Of a DNA stretch of 64,000 nt, positions 12,141-23,972 are shown in pieces (within the stretch, counting starts at the first letter, position 1; each line of letters opens with the position of its first letter). Below the pieces are notes generated by a model. It saw only the letters and a list, made by a program, of their open reading frames with translations, was not told where the DNA came from and made no database searches. The position numbers and the translations under genes are program-made. The stretch comes from Thunnus maccoyii (Eukaryota; Chordata; Actinopteri; Scombriformes; Scombridae). The stretch covers positions 3,877,001-3,941,000 of the forward strand of contig NC_056535.1 of the NCBI RefSeq assembly GCF_910596095.1. Direction: 5' to 3'.

Positions 12141-13430
12141 TGAGAACATCTGTTCCTTACCTGTAACTAGTATCCCTCGTAAAACATTTGCTTACTTTAC
12201 ACTGAACAAAATCCACGAGTGAAACATTTGCAATCAACCCTTTCTGCACTATCTGCACAAATGTCCTGTAATTTCTAAATCATGCTTTCTAGATATTTCA
12301 ACTCAGCACAAACATTTAAAAACAAACGGACTTATGCACCTGGTTTTAAAGGCGATATATTTGATCTCATCACTTGTGTGATGTTCGATGCTACCAGGTG
12401 GTGAGGGGAATTGATTGTCAAATGATTATCAAAACACACCACTAGACCTCTGCTGGATTTAGGCTAGTTTTAGCATTCTAGCTGAATGAACACCTGGGAG
12501 AACAATTAACAAGCTCATTAGCCACAGAATAAATACCAGCACTACTCAGCATCCCACTCCCCATTTACTGTGTTAAGAGTGGGATTCTACTCATGCCACT
12601 GTGACTCATAGCCTTGCTGTAGTGTCATGAAGACCATTTATTTGGCTGGTATGCTTTCTGTCTCACTAGAATTCTTTCAAACACATTGTCACAGCTTAAA
12701 CATAGTGTGAAAAGCACCATCTCGTTGGCCATATTTCTTTATTAGCACACTCAGTGGAAATGCCTCTCACATCCCACACTCATTAGTTACATCTCTGAAA
12801 GATATCTCAGCCTTCACACCATTTTCTCATATCCACCAACACTCTGGCTTCCCAGTGGAAACAACACAAGCTTATGGATCTACCACAAATATGTAAAGCA
12901 TTTAAGTTAATTTAATTTGGTCTTAGTATGCGACTGAAGGGATTTATTTTTGGTCACTGCAATTAGCTCGCTTTCATGTAATTGTTAATATTTGATGTGC
13001 ATACGTCACATTGGTGATGAAGAACACCTTCTCTTTCACCACCTTGTTACCAAGAGCTTCCTATAAACACTGCCAAGTGGTGTCAGGCTCCAGCTGAACT
13101 GATTGGATAGGTGTCTTTCCGGCCACAATATTGGAAGCACTTCAGCTGCTGTTATACTATGTTTTGGTGCCATATCAGTTTGTAACAAGAAGTGTGGATT
13201 ACAATGTAAAAGAAGTCTAAAAACAGTTGTGGATGGAAAACACAGGTTCTTACTTTACACCATCAATTATTCATAGACTACAGGAGCCTGACTCTGTAGT
13301 ACATTGTGACCTAAACGTGACCTGTCTCTGAAATTGCAGAAAATGCTGTTAAATGACAATTTTGTAGAACTTTTGTCCAAGCAACAGACCAAATCCCCCA
13401 AATACTGAATGTACTTTAATGCTAGACAAG
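12141..13430. other. Spacer without recognised feature
   Basis: No gene, RNA or bounded element seen. Frames are short and unsupported. Confidence 0.45.
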
Positions 13431-13439
13431 GAAAATCAG

Positions 13440-13595
13440 CCATTTCTCCCATTTAAGATGCTGGAAGCATCAAATGTTTGGCACTTTTGCTTGAAAAATG
13501 ACTTAAATGATTAATTGTTTATCAAAATAGTTGCAGATTAATTTTCTGTTGATCGACTAATTGATTAATCGACTAATTACTGCAGCCTTAACTTT
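13440..13595 (-). repeat. Dispersed repeat fragment (GATTAATCGACTAATT family)
   Basis: Contains alternating GATTAAT/CGACTAATT motifs and ends GCAGCCTTA. It is an inverted partial copy of the repeat at 29632-29972, sharing the GCAAAAATGGCA / TGCCAAACATTTGATGC-type core. A third fragment is at 43955-44075. Confidence 0.55.
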
Positions 13596-13745
13596 GATTT
13601 ATGAGCAAATACCTGCAAAAACATTAGCATGTTAGCATTGTGAGCATGTTAGCATGCTGAGAGAAGCATTTAGCTCAAAGCACTGCTGTGCCTATGTACA
13701 GCCTCAGAGAGCTGCTAGCATAGCTGTAGACTCCAAGACTTGTTT
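13596..13745 (+). repeat. Dispersed repeat copy (TTAGCATGTTAGCATG family)
   Basis: Carries GAGCATGTTAGCATGCTGA, GCATTTAGCTCAAAGCACTG and GCTGCTAGCATAGCTGTAGA, which recur at 43412-43540 on the same strand. This copy has an internal deletion compared with the interrupted copy around the Gypsy element. Confidence 0.65.
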
Positions 13746-14994
13746 TATAAATGACTTCAACAAGAAAATGATTATCAAAATCATATTTTCTGTCTGTTGA
13801 CTTATCATTTAATCAGGCAGTAGTTTCAACACTAGTTTAATGCAACAGATGCCTCTACTGAATATACAGTATTTTCCTAGCAGGCACACAAGAACATGAA
13901 CCAAGCATTAGCATAGTTTTGTCGGTTTGCACATTCACAGTGCAGAAGGTTTAGAGTCTCACCTTGTGAGTCAAGGTGAAACTGTGATTTGTGACATGAA
14001 ATTGCTACATACAGGTATACATAAGAGTAGAGAGGAAAATGAGGGTAAAAAATACTTAAATGTAAATAATCATTGAGATTTTTGATAAGTTAGGAAAAGT
14101 GCTAATGCTATCAGTTTGTGAAACTGTCTGAATGCAATCAAGTACAAGTGATCATGCAGACTCCTTTCTCTTTGTTGACACCATAAACAGTTTTATCAAA
14201 GAGGAAGGAAAAGGCAAAGGTCAAGGAATCATTTGCCCATCAAAAAGTTAGCATGTGAAGATCCTGCTCAATTGTTAATGGGTCACAGTGAGGCAGAGAG
14301 CTGTAAAGGTGCAGAGTTTCACTCCTGCAACACCAGTTAGCACAGGTGATGAAGCCCATTAGGGCTGTGGGTGAAACGTGAGAAACACGTCCCCAGAGTT
14401 AAATTGACACTCTGGGTGATCTGTGACACAACTCTGATATCAGGCTACATAAATCAGATGCGCAAGTCAAGAAGTATTGCTCTGCAGTTACACAATAGCA
14501 GGTGGATGTGTTCATCTGAATAATTGATACATGTGGCATCAGTCTCTTAAAAATGCAGGAATTAGCCTAATAAAAAACTGCCTATAGCAGTTTAAGATAT
14601 TACTATAGACAACAACTGATGAAATATGCAGGTAGACCTCCAGGCTCAGTGTGAGGGGAGCTAATGAGGCTGTGCATGCTCATCTTGAAGCCTCTCCACT
14701 TGCCTCGTGTGGGTGATGCTGAAGTCAGTGCTGTTTGTAACTCAGCACCTTGGATCTCGAATGTGCTCCTCGCTCCCACTGTTGTCCCCAGGCCACGCCC
14801 AGCTGCTCCCAGAGGTGCGGCGGTCAGACTGACACATGAGCTGCTGACATGGTGGCTCAGTTTGCACATTTCCCTTTCTCTCCTGGGTTATCCTGCCAGG
14901 CAACACCACTCACGCTCCTCATATCTCATTTGTGTTGTGCACCTTGTGACTGTTTGTGCTATCAGCACAACCCTAGCTTGTGCTTGTAAGCTGA

Positions 14995-15018
14995 TTTTTT
15001 TTTTTTTTTTTTTTTTTT
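14995..15018. repeat. poly-T tract before ptpdc1 exon 1a
   Basis: A run of 24 T about 50 bases upstream of the ptpdc1 start. It could act as a polypyrimidine tract if the nearby CTCTCAG is used as an acceptor. Confidence 0.85.
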
Positions 15019-15065
15019 CAATCTGCCTTTGACACAATGTTTATCCACACCTCTCAGCCCCTACC

Positions 15066-15141
15066 ATGGCAGCTGGTGTCAGCATACTGAGTGACCTGCC
15101 TTACTCCATGAGTGGAGCCCACAGTGGAGAGATGGAGACAG
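15066..15141 (+). CDS. ptpdc1: ptpdc1 coding exon 1a (MAAGV form)
   Basis: Encodes residues 1-25 plus one base, starting MAAGVSILSDLPYS, and ends before GTAGGA. A CTCTCAG eight bases before the ATG follows a pyrimidine-rich tract, so this may be a second exon with a non-coding exon further upstream. Confidence 0.85.
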
Positions 15142-16980
15142 GTAGGAGAGCTCTGCAACACATACACACAACACAAAGCTGCAGTTTTTATTTGCAAAGC
15201 ACAGGATTATAGACTTGAAATGGTTTAATTCAGTGAAGTTTTGTCACCTGTTCATATGATGATGATGATGTTGAAATTAAACAGGAGTCAGACAAGATTT
15301 TATTTTATTTGGAATCATGAGCTGGCAATTTGCAGGGCAGCTTTGTCATCGAGACAAAACTTGCAGGTGAAACAAACCATACATGTTATCTCAGATTTTA
15401 TGCACATAACTGATTTATTATGGTATGTAAGGTCCACAAAATTGATATTGTATACTAATAACTTAAAAGTGGTCCGCAGGTCTATTATCTCATTAGAATG
15501 GTTGCTAAGATATGTAATAATAACTAAAGCAGTTTACAGGTTAAGAAAACCTTTTCACTTATATTACATCAAATAATATAACCAGCAGTATTGATAGTGG
15601 TTACCAGTGCTCAGTGAATGAAACATCTGTTATGTATGTGATGAATAAAACAGACACAGTCATGTATTATTGCATGCCATCATTGGCTATCCTAATTGAG
15701 ATTGAATATATTAATAATGCATTCTGGGAAAAATTTGTATAATTGATAGATTTAAAATCTTTTCAGTGTGGTTAGTCTCCACTGGAACCAATTGACTGGT
15801 TGACCATCTTTAAAACTGGTGCTTAGTGGAGGGTAACGATAAAACACAAAATATCTCTTGTTATATGTTGTATTTTAATTGACACATTTGACTAATAAAC
15901 AAAAGAAAACCCAATCATGATTTCTTAAATATCGTACTATATACTTGACGTCGACGTCCTTTCTAAAATATTCTAATATTCATTTTTTATAAGACAGTTC
16001 AGATAACCCACTAACAGATTGAAAAGATGCAAACTGAATATTGTATTGTTGCTGATCTTCTATGTATTCTATGATCATAGCTTGTGCAGCCAGTCATCTC
16101 CTTTCTGTCTCGTCTCTCGTCTTTGCTTTTAGTCAGTCTGCCTGCTGCTCCCACACACTGAGAGCCGCAGTGAGTCAAGAGTATCGTTTCACCTTTTGGC
16201 TTCAGTTTGATGGACTGGCTGCTGAGTTGTTGAGCTAGCTTCGAACACAATATCAGCGTTACAATTACATGTGTTAACCCGGCGGGTACAAGTCCTCCTG
16301 TTGTTACAGCTCCTCTGTCGTTGACATTCAAGTACAGAAATGAATCTATGCATGTATGTAATAAGATAATGACTGTAATTATTACTGTTTATTGTTACAG
16401 TTGAAGTAGTTGCAACTAAAAATAGTAGTATTTTAATGTTGGTGTTGAAACAACAAGCATATAAATTAGTTTAGTGGATCAGTAGAAGAATGACTATAAG
16501 AATTGATTTACTGTTAAAGTCAGTTATCAAGTAAAATAACAAATATTTACTTGTTCTGCCTTTTCAAAATATGTCTGTTTTCTTACTTTTCTTAATTTTA
16601 TTTTATTAGCTCATCATTTAATTGACTATTGGGCCGACAAAACAATCATTTTTATAATAAATCACTTTAAATCACTGTTGTTACAAAAAGAAAAGAATGA
16701 ATCAAACATAATATCAATATCTTATAATAAAAAGATAATTGCAGGCCTAGAAAATTACAAGCAGTTTTCAAAATGGTGTTTTACATAAACATAGATAATA
16801 GTATTATTCACATCTATGTGCATTTTGTGTTACATAAACTATCTGTCTACTGTGTCTACTGTCTACTCTGTGTTTGATTGTGTGTTGGAGGCTGTTCACC
16901 ACCAGATGTACATCCTTTTAAGCAAGCAGCCACGACATTTTCCTCTTTCAGTTACAAGCCACCTGCCTCAGATCTGTGCG

Positions 16981-17014
<34 letters not shown>

Positions 17015-20000
17015 AACATTCGCCCCCATCTACCTCCCACTGACGACTTTGGAGATGGTTGTCATGGTGACACTTCAAATGCTGCTGATGAACTGATAGG
17101 TTGTATTTGCCCCTGTTTGCCAAGGGGTGATTGTTGTGATGATTCACTATGGGCACAGAGCTGTGGAGTCTTTGTTAGGACAGAGATGCTCGCACTGCAT
17201 GCAGCAGCAGCAGCAGCACAGCACGGACTGTAAGATGCAGCAGCAGCAGCAGCAGCGAGGCCGGCACTCCTTAGCTGGGGAGATGACAAGCAGCGCGAGG
17301 AGGCACGACCGCAGGCACTCTGCCTCGGACATCCTGTTGAAGGTCCTGCAGCGCAGACGGAGTTCTGCCCTGGAGATCCTCTCCTCCTCCTCCCAGAGAG
17401 TGATGGTGGCTGTCAGCGTGAACCAGACTCAGCCTCTCACTGAACGCAAGACCAGGAGATGTAACAACACTGAGGAAATAACTAGTGTTTTAGCATAGAG
17501 AATTTTTAGCTGCTAATGTTTGGATCAAGCATTGATGTCTGCTTGTTTTTTCATTAGCTTGTTTTATTTTTCCACAGCTAACACGAGGATCCCTACAGCA
17601 AAGTACACCAAGATGGGGGAGACCTTGAGGCATGTCATCCCGGGTCACATGCAGTGCTCCATGGCCTGTGGAGGGAAAGCATGTAAATATGAGAACCCCT
17701 CTCGCTGGAGTGATGAGGAGCAAGCCATCAAAGGACTGTACTCGTCCTGGTACGTTGGGCTCCACTGCCTTTCATACAGCCCTGAGTGCTCATGTTCTTT
17801 TCCCCTCAGCGCTGTGCTGTATCAATGCAGGTCACAGACGTCCACATCAATAGTTCCATGACAAGTCAATAGTCCTGGTTTTTGCTTTGCACTATGATCA
17901 TGTCACTGATTTTAAAATGGAATAATTGATGGAAAATGGAAAATAAGTGAGATTTGTAGTTTAAGAGCATCAGTATGTTTGCAGGGTGTTTGGATGTCTC
18001 TCCTGGTATCTTCAGCTCTTGAAAGTCATGTTTTTACTTTGTGATAAAGTAAAAGCACAGAAATTGCCTTCTCTTGCTAAACAGCCCTAATCAAACACTT
18101 ACCTATGTTTATGATTTTGCTCAACTGTCTAATTTTTAATATCCTCCACTTACAGGATTACTGACAACTTGCTAGCTATGGCAAGGCCTTCCACTGAAAT
18201 CATAGAGAAATATAATATAATTGAACAATTTCAAAGGTACAGTAGTCTCCTTCTTTCATGTGTGTTTGAATTCAGATGTATTGTCATGTGATTCTTTATT
18301 AACATTTAGATTGAAATGAGTGAAATGGAGATTGGGTGAATGGTTTGCTCCAGCTGTCAGATGTCAGTGTGTGAATAGTGCAGTGGATATTATGGTCTGT
18401 TGCGTTAACACTGACTGGGGCATGTTGCTGTGCTCAGGTGTGGTTTGAAGACGGTCATTAACCTGCAGCGGCCAGGAGAACACGCCAGCTGTGGCAACCC
18501 ACTGGAGCAGGAGAGCGGTTTCACTTATCGACCTGAAACTTTCATGGAAGCAGGCAGTGAGTGTCATCAAACAGTGAAACACACCAGTGTGGATACACTG
18601 TATGTAGTGGTAATTTGATTTACAGACAAGGTTACATCAAAGTTCAGAAAAAAAAACAAAATCCTGGGTGTCTTTGGTGATGTAAACATGAAGCAATGGA
18701 GATATAAATTGTGAAAATGAATTTTAATGCAATTATGTATAGTGTCACATTTCCATTTTTCAAAACACTAGTGCTAGTTGTATCACTCATACTAGTTCTT
18801 AGAGCTTAGTTGTTACCTAATGTTTACCTACTGCTAGATGTAAGTGTTGCTTAGGTGACTGGTACCCAGTAAACAAAATTAGCTTACTACAAAAAACCTG
18901 GCTCAGTAAGTGAGTAGAAGATTAGATAATGGAGTGACAGATAATGGAGAGACATTTTTACCTGACCAAAATGCAGCATGAAAAAACAATGGTGTAAAAA
19001 TTGAATTCATTTTGTAAGTTGGTCCCACTGCTTATAAAACTTATATCATTATAGCCTTAAATCTGCTCTAATCAATGTTTCTTTTTTATTAACAATGGAT
19101 CAAATGACTGAGGATAATGTGAAAAAGGTCACTCTACAGTCCTCCTCAGGTTTACAGAGCCTATTTTGGATCATTGTTTTAGTGTTTCTGGACCTGTAAC
19201 TTCGCTTTCATCGACCTCATTTCCAGCAGCAGCAGGCAGCGCTTTTCAGCAAAAAAAAAGCTCAGACTGCATATTGTACACTACATCCCCAACAACAAAT
19301 GGCAGACAGACAGAGTTAGCGACTAACTGGTGAACATAGTGGAGCATTTAGCAGATATTTCCCTCAGGATATTGGTGGAGACCAAAGCAAAGCTAAAGAG
19401 AGTGAATATTGGACTTACATTCACCATGGACCAAAACACAACTCCAAATGAATGATAATGTTGCTCCATGTCTGCTGGATATGTTAATTGTTGCAAATGC
19501 ATTCATTTTAATAACTTAACAAGATGTTAATAACAGTTTTTCACCACCTCTCTGACTAAACAGACCTAAGATAATACTTCTTAACCCGGGGAGAAATATT
19601 TGTTATGTACCATTAAAGAAAGTAACACAATAATTTGGCTCAACTGAACAGCTAGCACTAAGGAGATAGCAGATGAACTTGTCCATTAATGTCTCTGGTT
19701 CCATTAAAACCATTATTTTGGATGTTTTGTTACATGTTGCAATATTGTGGTGACTTTGTGTTACCACAGATATTTTTAGAAACAGAGTTACATATTAGTA
19801 AAGCAGTCATGAGCTGAAACCTTCCTTTGCAGTAGGAAGCACTGAAAAAGTAGTGAGGACATAAAGGTAGAGTCAGTCATTCTGGAGGAAGATATTTGTG
19901 TGATTTAAACAGCTGTTTGCTCATATTACACTTCACTAAACACAACAGAAACAGACTCGGAGTATAAAAGAAACACACGGTTTGAGACTTTCTATGTAAA

Positions 20001-23000
20001 TTGGCCACGGCCTCTCTCTCTCTAGTTCACCAGCCCTCCCCCACCATTCAATGTCCTCTCATGTCCTCACACAGACAGCTGCTCCAATGAATTCCCCCTG
20101 TCCTGTGCACGAGCATGAACACTTGCTGCTGATTGGCTGGAATAGTGTCGTGTGGCTCGCTCAGAGCAGTGTTTACATGCCCATTTACAGAGCCAGTGCT
20201 GTGTATGAACACCGGATTTTTTTTCAGCGCAGACACAGAATAGACAGCTAGCGCACCGTCAGGAGATATTCACTGAATTTGACAAAAAGTGTATTGGATT
20301 AGAATTGCTGACTCTACCTTTAATATTTAAACTAAATTATGGATTTATTTATAGATATGTGGTGCAACTCTGATCTGTATTAGGGAGATCTCAGAGCTAC
20401 ACACATTTGTACAAGGTGTAGAGGAGACAGCATGACTAGAGAACAGTGGTAGAAAATGAATCTCTATATAACACATTTCATCTGTTGCACATGTTGCCCC
20501 CCAGTATCTCAGCATTCTGAATGAGAGTGGTAGCAGGTGTTAGATGAGACTAAGGTAGGTTGAACATTTTCCTCAGCACCATCAGTGTTGTATTTTTGCC
20601 TACATCCGGAATGTGATGTGGTCCCTAGTAACCAAGTAATTACTGAGGGATTCCATATATGTCTTCGGAGGATCAGGCTTGATTCCTCCTCCTAACAAGC
20701 TCTCCTGAGATCTTTACCCAAGTCACCTCATCAAAGCATCAGCTGCATTTTGAACACTGTTGAACCTCCAGTATGAACACAGGCTGCTTATCTCGCTGTA
20801 GGTGTTGCTCAATTCATGTCCAGCTTAGGTCATTTTAAACAAACAACTTCGTAATTCAGTGTTAAATAGTATTTTTCTGAATTTGTGTATTTCAGTCTAT
20901 TACTACAACTTTGGTTGGAAGGACTATGGTGTGGCATCTCTGACTACAATCCTTGACATGGTGAAAGTCATGTCATTCGCTGTCCAAGAAGGGAAAATGG
21001 CTGTCCACTGCCATGCCGGTCTTGGAAGAACAGGTTTGTAACTCCAGCAATGAATCAGTTACTAAACACCATCCCCCAACAGCATTTGTCCAATCATAGC
21101 TTATCAACTGTAACAAGGTACAACAGATCTGTCAAGCTTTACATGTTGATGTGTACACGGGTGAAGCACCCGAACAGGGTTATGTTACAATGAAACAGCC
21201 TTCAGGTATCACAATACTAAGTCTAACTAGCTCTACTCTGAAATACAAGAACAATGCTGTTGCTAATTTCCACGTCTACCTGGATCATCTGCTGGTGATG
21301 ATGCTGACTTTTTGCCTTGAACAAGCAGCTTTAGCCTCAGTCTTTTAGTATCATATCCATCCTATCCAAATTGCATAGTTAAGACCCACAGTGGTGTTAA
21401 ACAGAGTTGGACACAGTCTCTAACTGACTCGTTTAGAGGTTTAATACTGTATAAGCCTGAACAGAACACTTGACAGGCTCAGATCCTCATTCATGCTTGT
21501 AAAAATATCAGTTTTCTATTTTGTGTTTTTCCTCATGCAGGCGTGTTGTTGGCGTGTTACTTGGTCTTCACGTCCCGGATGAGCGCTGACCAAGCCATCC
21601 TGTTTGTGCGAGCCAAGAGGCCCAACTCCATCCAGACTAGAGGCCAGCTGCTGTGTGTCAGGGAGTTCGCTCAGTTCCTGGTTCCTCTCAGAAGCGTTTT
21701 CTCCTGCGCAGAACCCAAAGCGAGCGCCGTCACCTTGTCCCAGTACCTTACCCGGCAGCGCCACCTGCTGCACGGCTACGAGGCACGGCAGATGAAGAAT
21801 GTGCCAAAGATTGTCCAGCTGGTGTGCAGGCTCCTCGTCGACATCGCAGCGAACCGACAGATGGTGATCGAGGACGAATGGCTGGAGATCCCCGACCTCA
21901 CAGCCGAGGTGGAGAAGACTGTGTCTCAGCAGGCCCTTCAGCAGCTTGGGAAGGAGATGAGAGGGAAGGGGATCCCTGTGCCACCTTGTTCATCTAATCC
22001 TCTCAGCCCACCAGCTCTACAGTCCAGACCTCCTCACGATCAACCTCTTGCCAGTGACAATGACCTCGACCCGCTCTGGAGGCAGCAGGATGCAGAAAGC
22101 CATCTGAGATCTTCTCTGTCCAACAACAAGCGCCTCAGTTACAGCGACTCTGTCCTTCACAAACTCGGAGCACGGCAGCACCATTTGGCAAGTCTGATGA
22201 GCAACAAACTGCCAATCAACTGCCTGATTAAACGTTCCTTGTCTCATAGCAGCCTTACAGCTCGTAACGCACCCAGGTTTTGTGACCTCTTTCCTCAGGA
22301 TATTTTCAGCAGCATTCAGGACCCGATTTCAGAAGCAAAACAAGACACCAGATCCTCAATTTTAATAAAGCAGCTTCATAAGGGGTATCAGAGTTTGTCT
22401 CTTGATCTGTCTGAGCAGGGGAGAAAAGCTCATTGTAATGCCACACTGCCAGCTTTGTCAACCAAGAGCAAACTGGTAGCCAGAGAGGAGCAGCCGGACG
22501 CGGATGTGTCAGCAGGTGGAGGAGCAGGCGGAGGGCAGATCACAGAGGTTCCCTTCTTTACCCTTCAGTCTGAGCTCTCCCCAGAGTGCAGACGCCTGCT
22601 GGTGGCCAAAGCTCTGGTCATGGACCTGGCAGACAAGGACCTCCCCTCCAAAGTCTCAATGTGGCAGGTAGGCTGCTCAGATAATACACAAAGTTATATA
22701 TCTAAAATATATCTGATCCACTCTACTCTTGTGTGGACTAGTACTACACCTACCTGCAGTGTTAAGATTTGATGTCTTATTTTATCTTGCTTAGCTCATA
22801 TTCAGAGTTTTCATTTTTTTATCCACAGTTCAATGTGAGTATGAGTATGTTCAAGTTTACACCATACAACATTAATTTAGAGCTCCAATTTACAAAAACA
22901 AACATGAACAGACCATTGTGTTCGTTTTTATCAATGGACTGTGTAACAGAAAGAACCATGATTGCAGGACATTTTCAGTCCATTGTTTAGTCCTGATGGA

Positions 23001-23972
23001 AACCTGTATTTTTTTTGCTTATTGCTACTTCATTTCAATCAGTTCATTGTCAGAGTGCTCTTTGTTATGAACCACAGACAGAGCTCAACTCCAGAGAGGG
23101 TGCGTGGGAGAGGCTGTATATGGAGAGAGATCCGCTGGTTCTATCCAGTCTGATGTGGTCGTGGCTGGAGCAGCTGAAGGATCCCGTCATCAGCAGCGAG
23201 GATGTGAAAGCCCTCAGTGAGAGGAACGTTAACCCACAGAACGCCCTCGACTCATTGGAAAAGGTAGCTGTGTTCAGTCGTCATATCAGCCAAAACATCA
23301 TCTACATGGTCAGTCACAGCTTTGTTTCAGCCAGCTGTTTAGTTTGGTGTACAGTAACACTGCTAGTTGTAAAAGGGCTGCGTGATTGTGGCACAAATCA
23401 TAAGAGCACAACTGACAATTTACAATTAAGTTTTGAAAAAAACTGGAAAAGTTTTAAATGACTTCATTCTGCCAGAAGAGACAGTAGGAAAATATTCAGT
23501 CTGCTATCCAAATACATCATTACAAGCAATCAGTTATCCAGTTAATGAACTGTCTTCCTATTCAAATGACTCATGTGATACTGTTATTGTTACCAAAGGA
23601 AACATCCAAATACTGTTAAAAGTGAAGCTAAAATGTGATGTAATCTGATAGCATCATACTTCCCGACAGGGTCATCGGCTCACTTTGTTGTGTATCCTCG
23701 ACTGTGCTGCTCATCTCCTGCCAATGCCTGAAGATGTGGAGACTAGTTTCTTGAACCAAACAATAAAAGTGTTTACTAAGGTGAGTATTCCCAGAAGATG
23801 TATATTGAATATATTAAGATGTGCATTTTTAACCCATGATTGCTTTTTTTTCTTTCCTCTCAAGATCGACCCTGCCTCAGAGAAGTCTTTGTACACGACA
23901 CTGAAAGCAATCCTGACTCTAATTCTTCATGAGCTGCATGACAAAGCTGTGGAGGAGAATGAAGACTCCTGA
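15066..23972 (+). CDS. ptpdc1: ptpdc1, protein tyrosine phosphatase domain-containing 1
   Basis: Nine coding exons (15066-15141, 17578-17749, 18156-18236, 18438-18556, 20896-21033, 21541-22667, 23078-23263, 23670-23780, 23865-23972) have compatible phases and join to 706 codons, 705 residues. The phosphatase domain has the signature HCHAGLGRTG (Cys188, Arg194) and a candidate general acid Asp159 in FGWKDYG. The N-terminus MAAGV...PYS matches human PTPDC1, whose long forms have about 750-800 residues. A long variable, Ser-rich middle region is followed by a conserved C-terminal block with WERLYMERDPLVLSSLMWSW. The family is CDC14-related and linked to centrosome and cilium length. The start at 15066 has a strong Kozak context (ACCATGG). 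Whether the teleost a or b duplicate is present cannot be told. Confidence 0.95.
15142..17126. other. ptpdc1 intron between alternative first exons
   Basis: Non-coding; presumably contains the promoter of exon 1b in its last part. A perfect (TG)15 microsatellite lies at 16982-17011. No other feature recognised. Confidence 0.5.
16982..17011. repeat. (TG)15 microsatellite
   Basis: A perfect TG run about 190 bases upstream of the exon 1b start. Confidence 0.92.
17199..17460 (+). CDS. ptpdc1: ptpdc1 alternative first coding exon 1b
   Basis: An open frame ending AGGAGAT|GTAACA leaves phase 1, exactly what exon 2 at 17578 needs; exon 1a leaves the same phase. The end, SSSSQRVMVAVS...ERK, resembles the N-terminus of the longer human PTPDC1 isoform. 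Starts are possible at 17127, 17199 or 17235; the last two begin MQQQ. Two CAG runs (17200-17219 and 17238-17255) encode glutamines, followed by an Arg/Ser-rich segment (RRHDRRHSASDIL). It would replace exon 1a through a second promoter. Confidence 0.72.
17578..17749 (+). CDS. ptpdc1: ptpdc1 coding exon 2
   Basis: Acceptor TCCACAG at 17571-17577. It encodes KYTKMGETLRHVIPGHM and CSMACGGKACKYENPSRW, the conserved entry to the phosphatase region, shared by both first exons. Donor TG|GTACGT splits the Trp codon of YSSW. Confidence 0.95.
18156..18236 (+). CDS. ptpdc1: ptpdc1 coding exon 3
   Basis: An 81-base exon encoding ITDNLLAMARPSTEIIEKYN and IIEQFQ between TTACAG and GTACAG. Phase 2 on both sides. 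Confidence 0.93.
18438..18556 (+). CDS. ptpdc1: ptpdc1 coding exon 4
   Basis: Encodes CGLKTVINLQRPGEHASCG and NPLEQESGFTYRPETFMEAG. The TVINLQRPGEH strand is typical of CDC14/PTPDC1-type phosphatases. Donor GTGAGT. Confidence 0.94.
19057..19525 (+). repeat. Dispersed repeat, copy A, in ptpdc1 intron 4
   Basis: Homologous to 60292-60803 on the same strand. Shared landmarks in order: TATTAACAATGGA, CAGCAGCAG, TGTACACTAC, TGGTGGAGACCAAA, GGAATATTGGA-like and ATGTTGCTC. Overall identity looks like roughly 65-75 percent with indels. No coding capacity and no clear terminal repeats. Confidence 0.7.
19863..20321. mobile_element. Inverted-repeat (MITE-like) element in ptpdc1 intron 4
   Basis: A 459-bp segment bounded by an exact 14-bp inverted repeat, AAAGGTAGAGTCAG at 19863-19876 and CTGACTCTACCTTT at 20308-20321, with the similarity continuing further inward. 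It lacks a transposase frame. No convincing target duplication was found, so the superfamily is unassigned. Confidence 0.75.
20896..21033 (+). CDS. ptpdc1: ptpdc1 coding exon 5 (catalytic)
   Basis: Carries the presumed general-acid loop (FGWKDYG) and the P-loop HCHAGLGRTG; the codon for the last Gly is split at the donor GTTTGT. All residues needed for phosphatase chemistry are present. Confidence 0.95.
21541..22667 (+). CDS. ptpdc1: ptpdc1 coding exon 6 (large)
   Basis: The largest exon, 1127 bases. It starts VLLACYLVFTSRMSADQAI and contains RAKRPNSIQTRGQLLCVRE and the LTRQRHLLHGYEAR helix that close the phosphatase domain. The rest is a poorly conserved Ser/Gln-rich region with a KRLSYSDSVL motif. 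It ends KVSMWQ before GTAGGC. Confidence 0.95.
23078..23263 (+). CDS. ptpdc1: ptpdc1 coding exon 7
   Basis: Encodes TELNSREGAWERLYMERDP through LMWSWLEQLKDPVISSEDV, the conserved C-terminal block. The acceptor used is ACCACAG at 23071-23077; a second CAG six bases on would delete two residues in frame. Confidence 0.92.
23670..23780 (+). CDS. ptpdc1: ptpdc1 coding exon 8
   Basis: Encodes GHRLTLLCILDCAAHLLPMP and the following helix to KVFTK. Phase 0 at both ends, with acceptor CGACAG and donor GTGAGT. Confidence 0.92.
23865..23972 (+). CDS. ptpdc1: ptpdc1 coding exon 9, stop
   Basis: Acceptor CTCAAG. It encodes IDPASEKSLYTTLKAILTLI and an acidic end EENEDS, then TGA at 23970-23972. The 3' UTR follows; no clear AATAAA was found in the next kilobase, only ATTAAA near 24963. 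Confidence 0.92.
   Translation: MDPASEKSLYTTLKAILTLILHELHDKAVEENEDS

Noticed and set aside
21151-21348. 65-codon frame after ptpdc1 exon 5 as an extra exon
   Set aside because: The phosphatase P-loop continues directly from exon 5 to exon 6 (GRTG|VLLACYLVF), so this is intronic.
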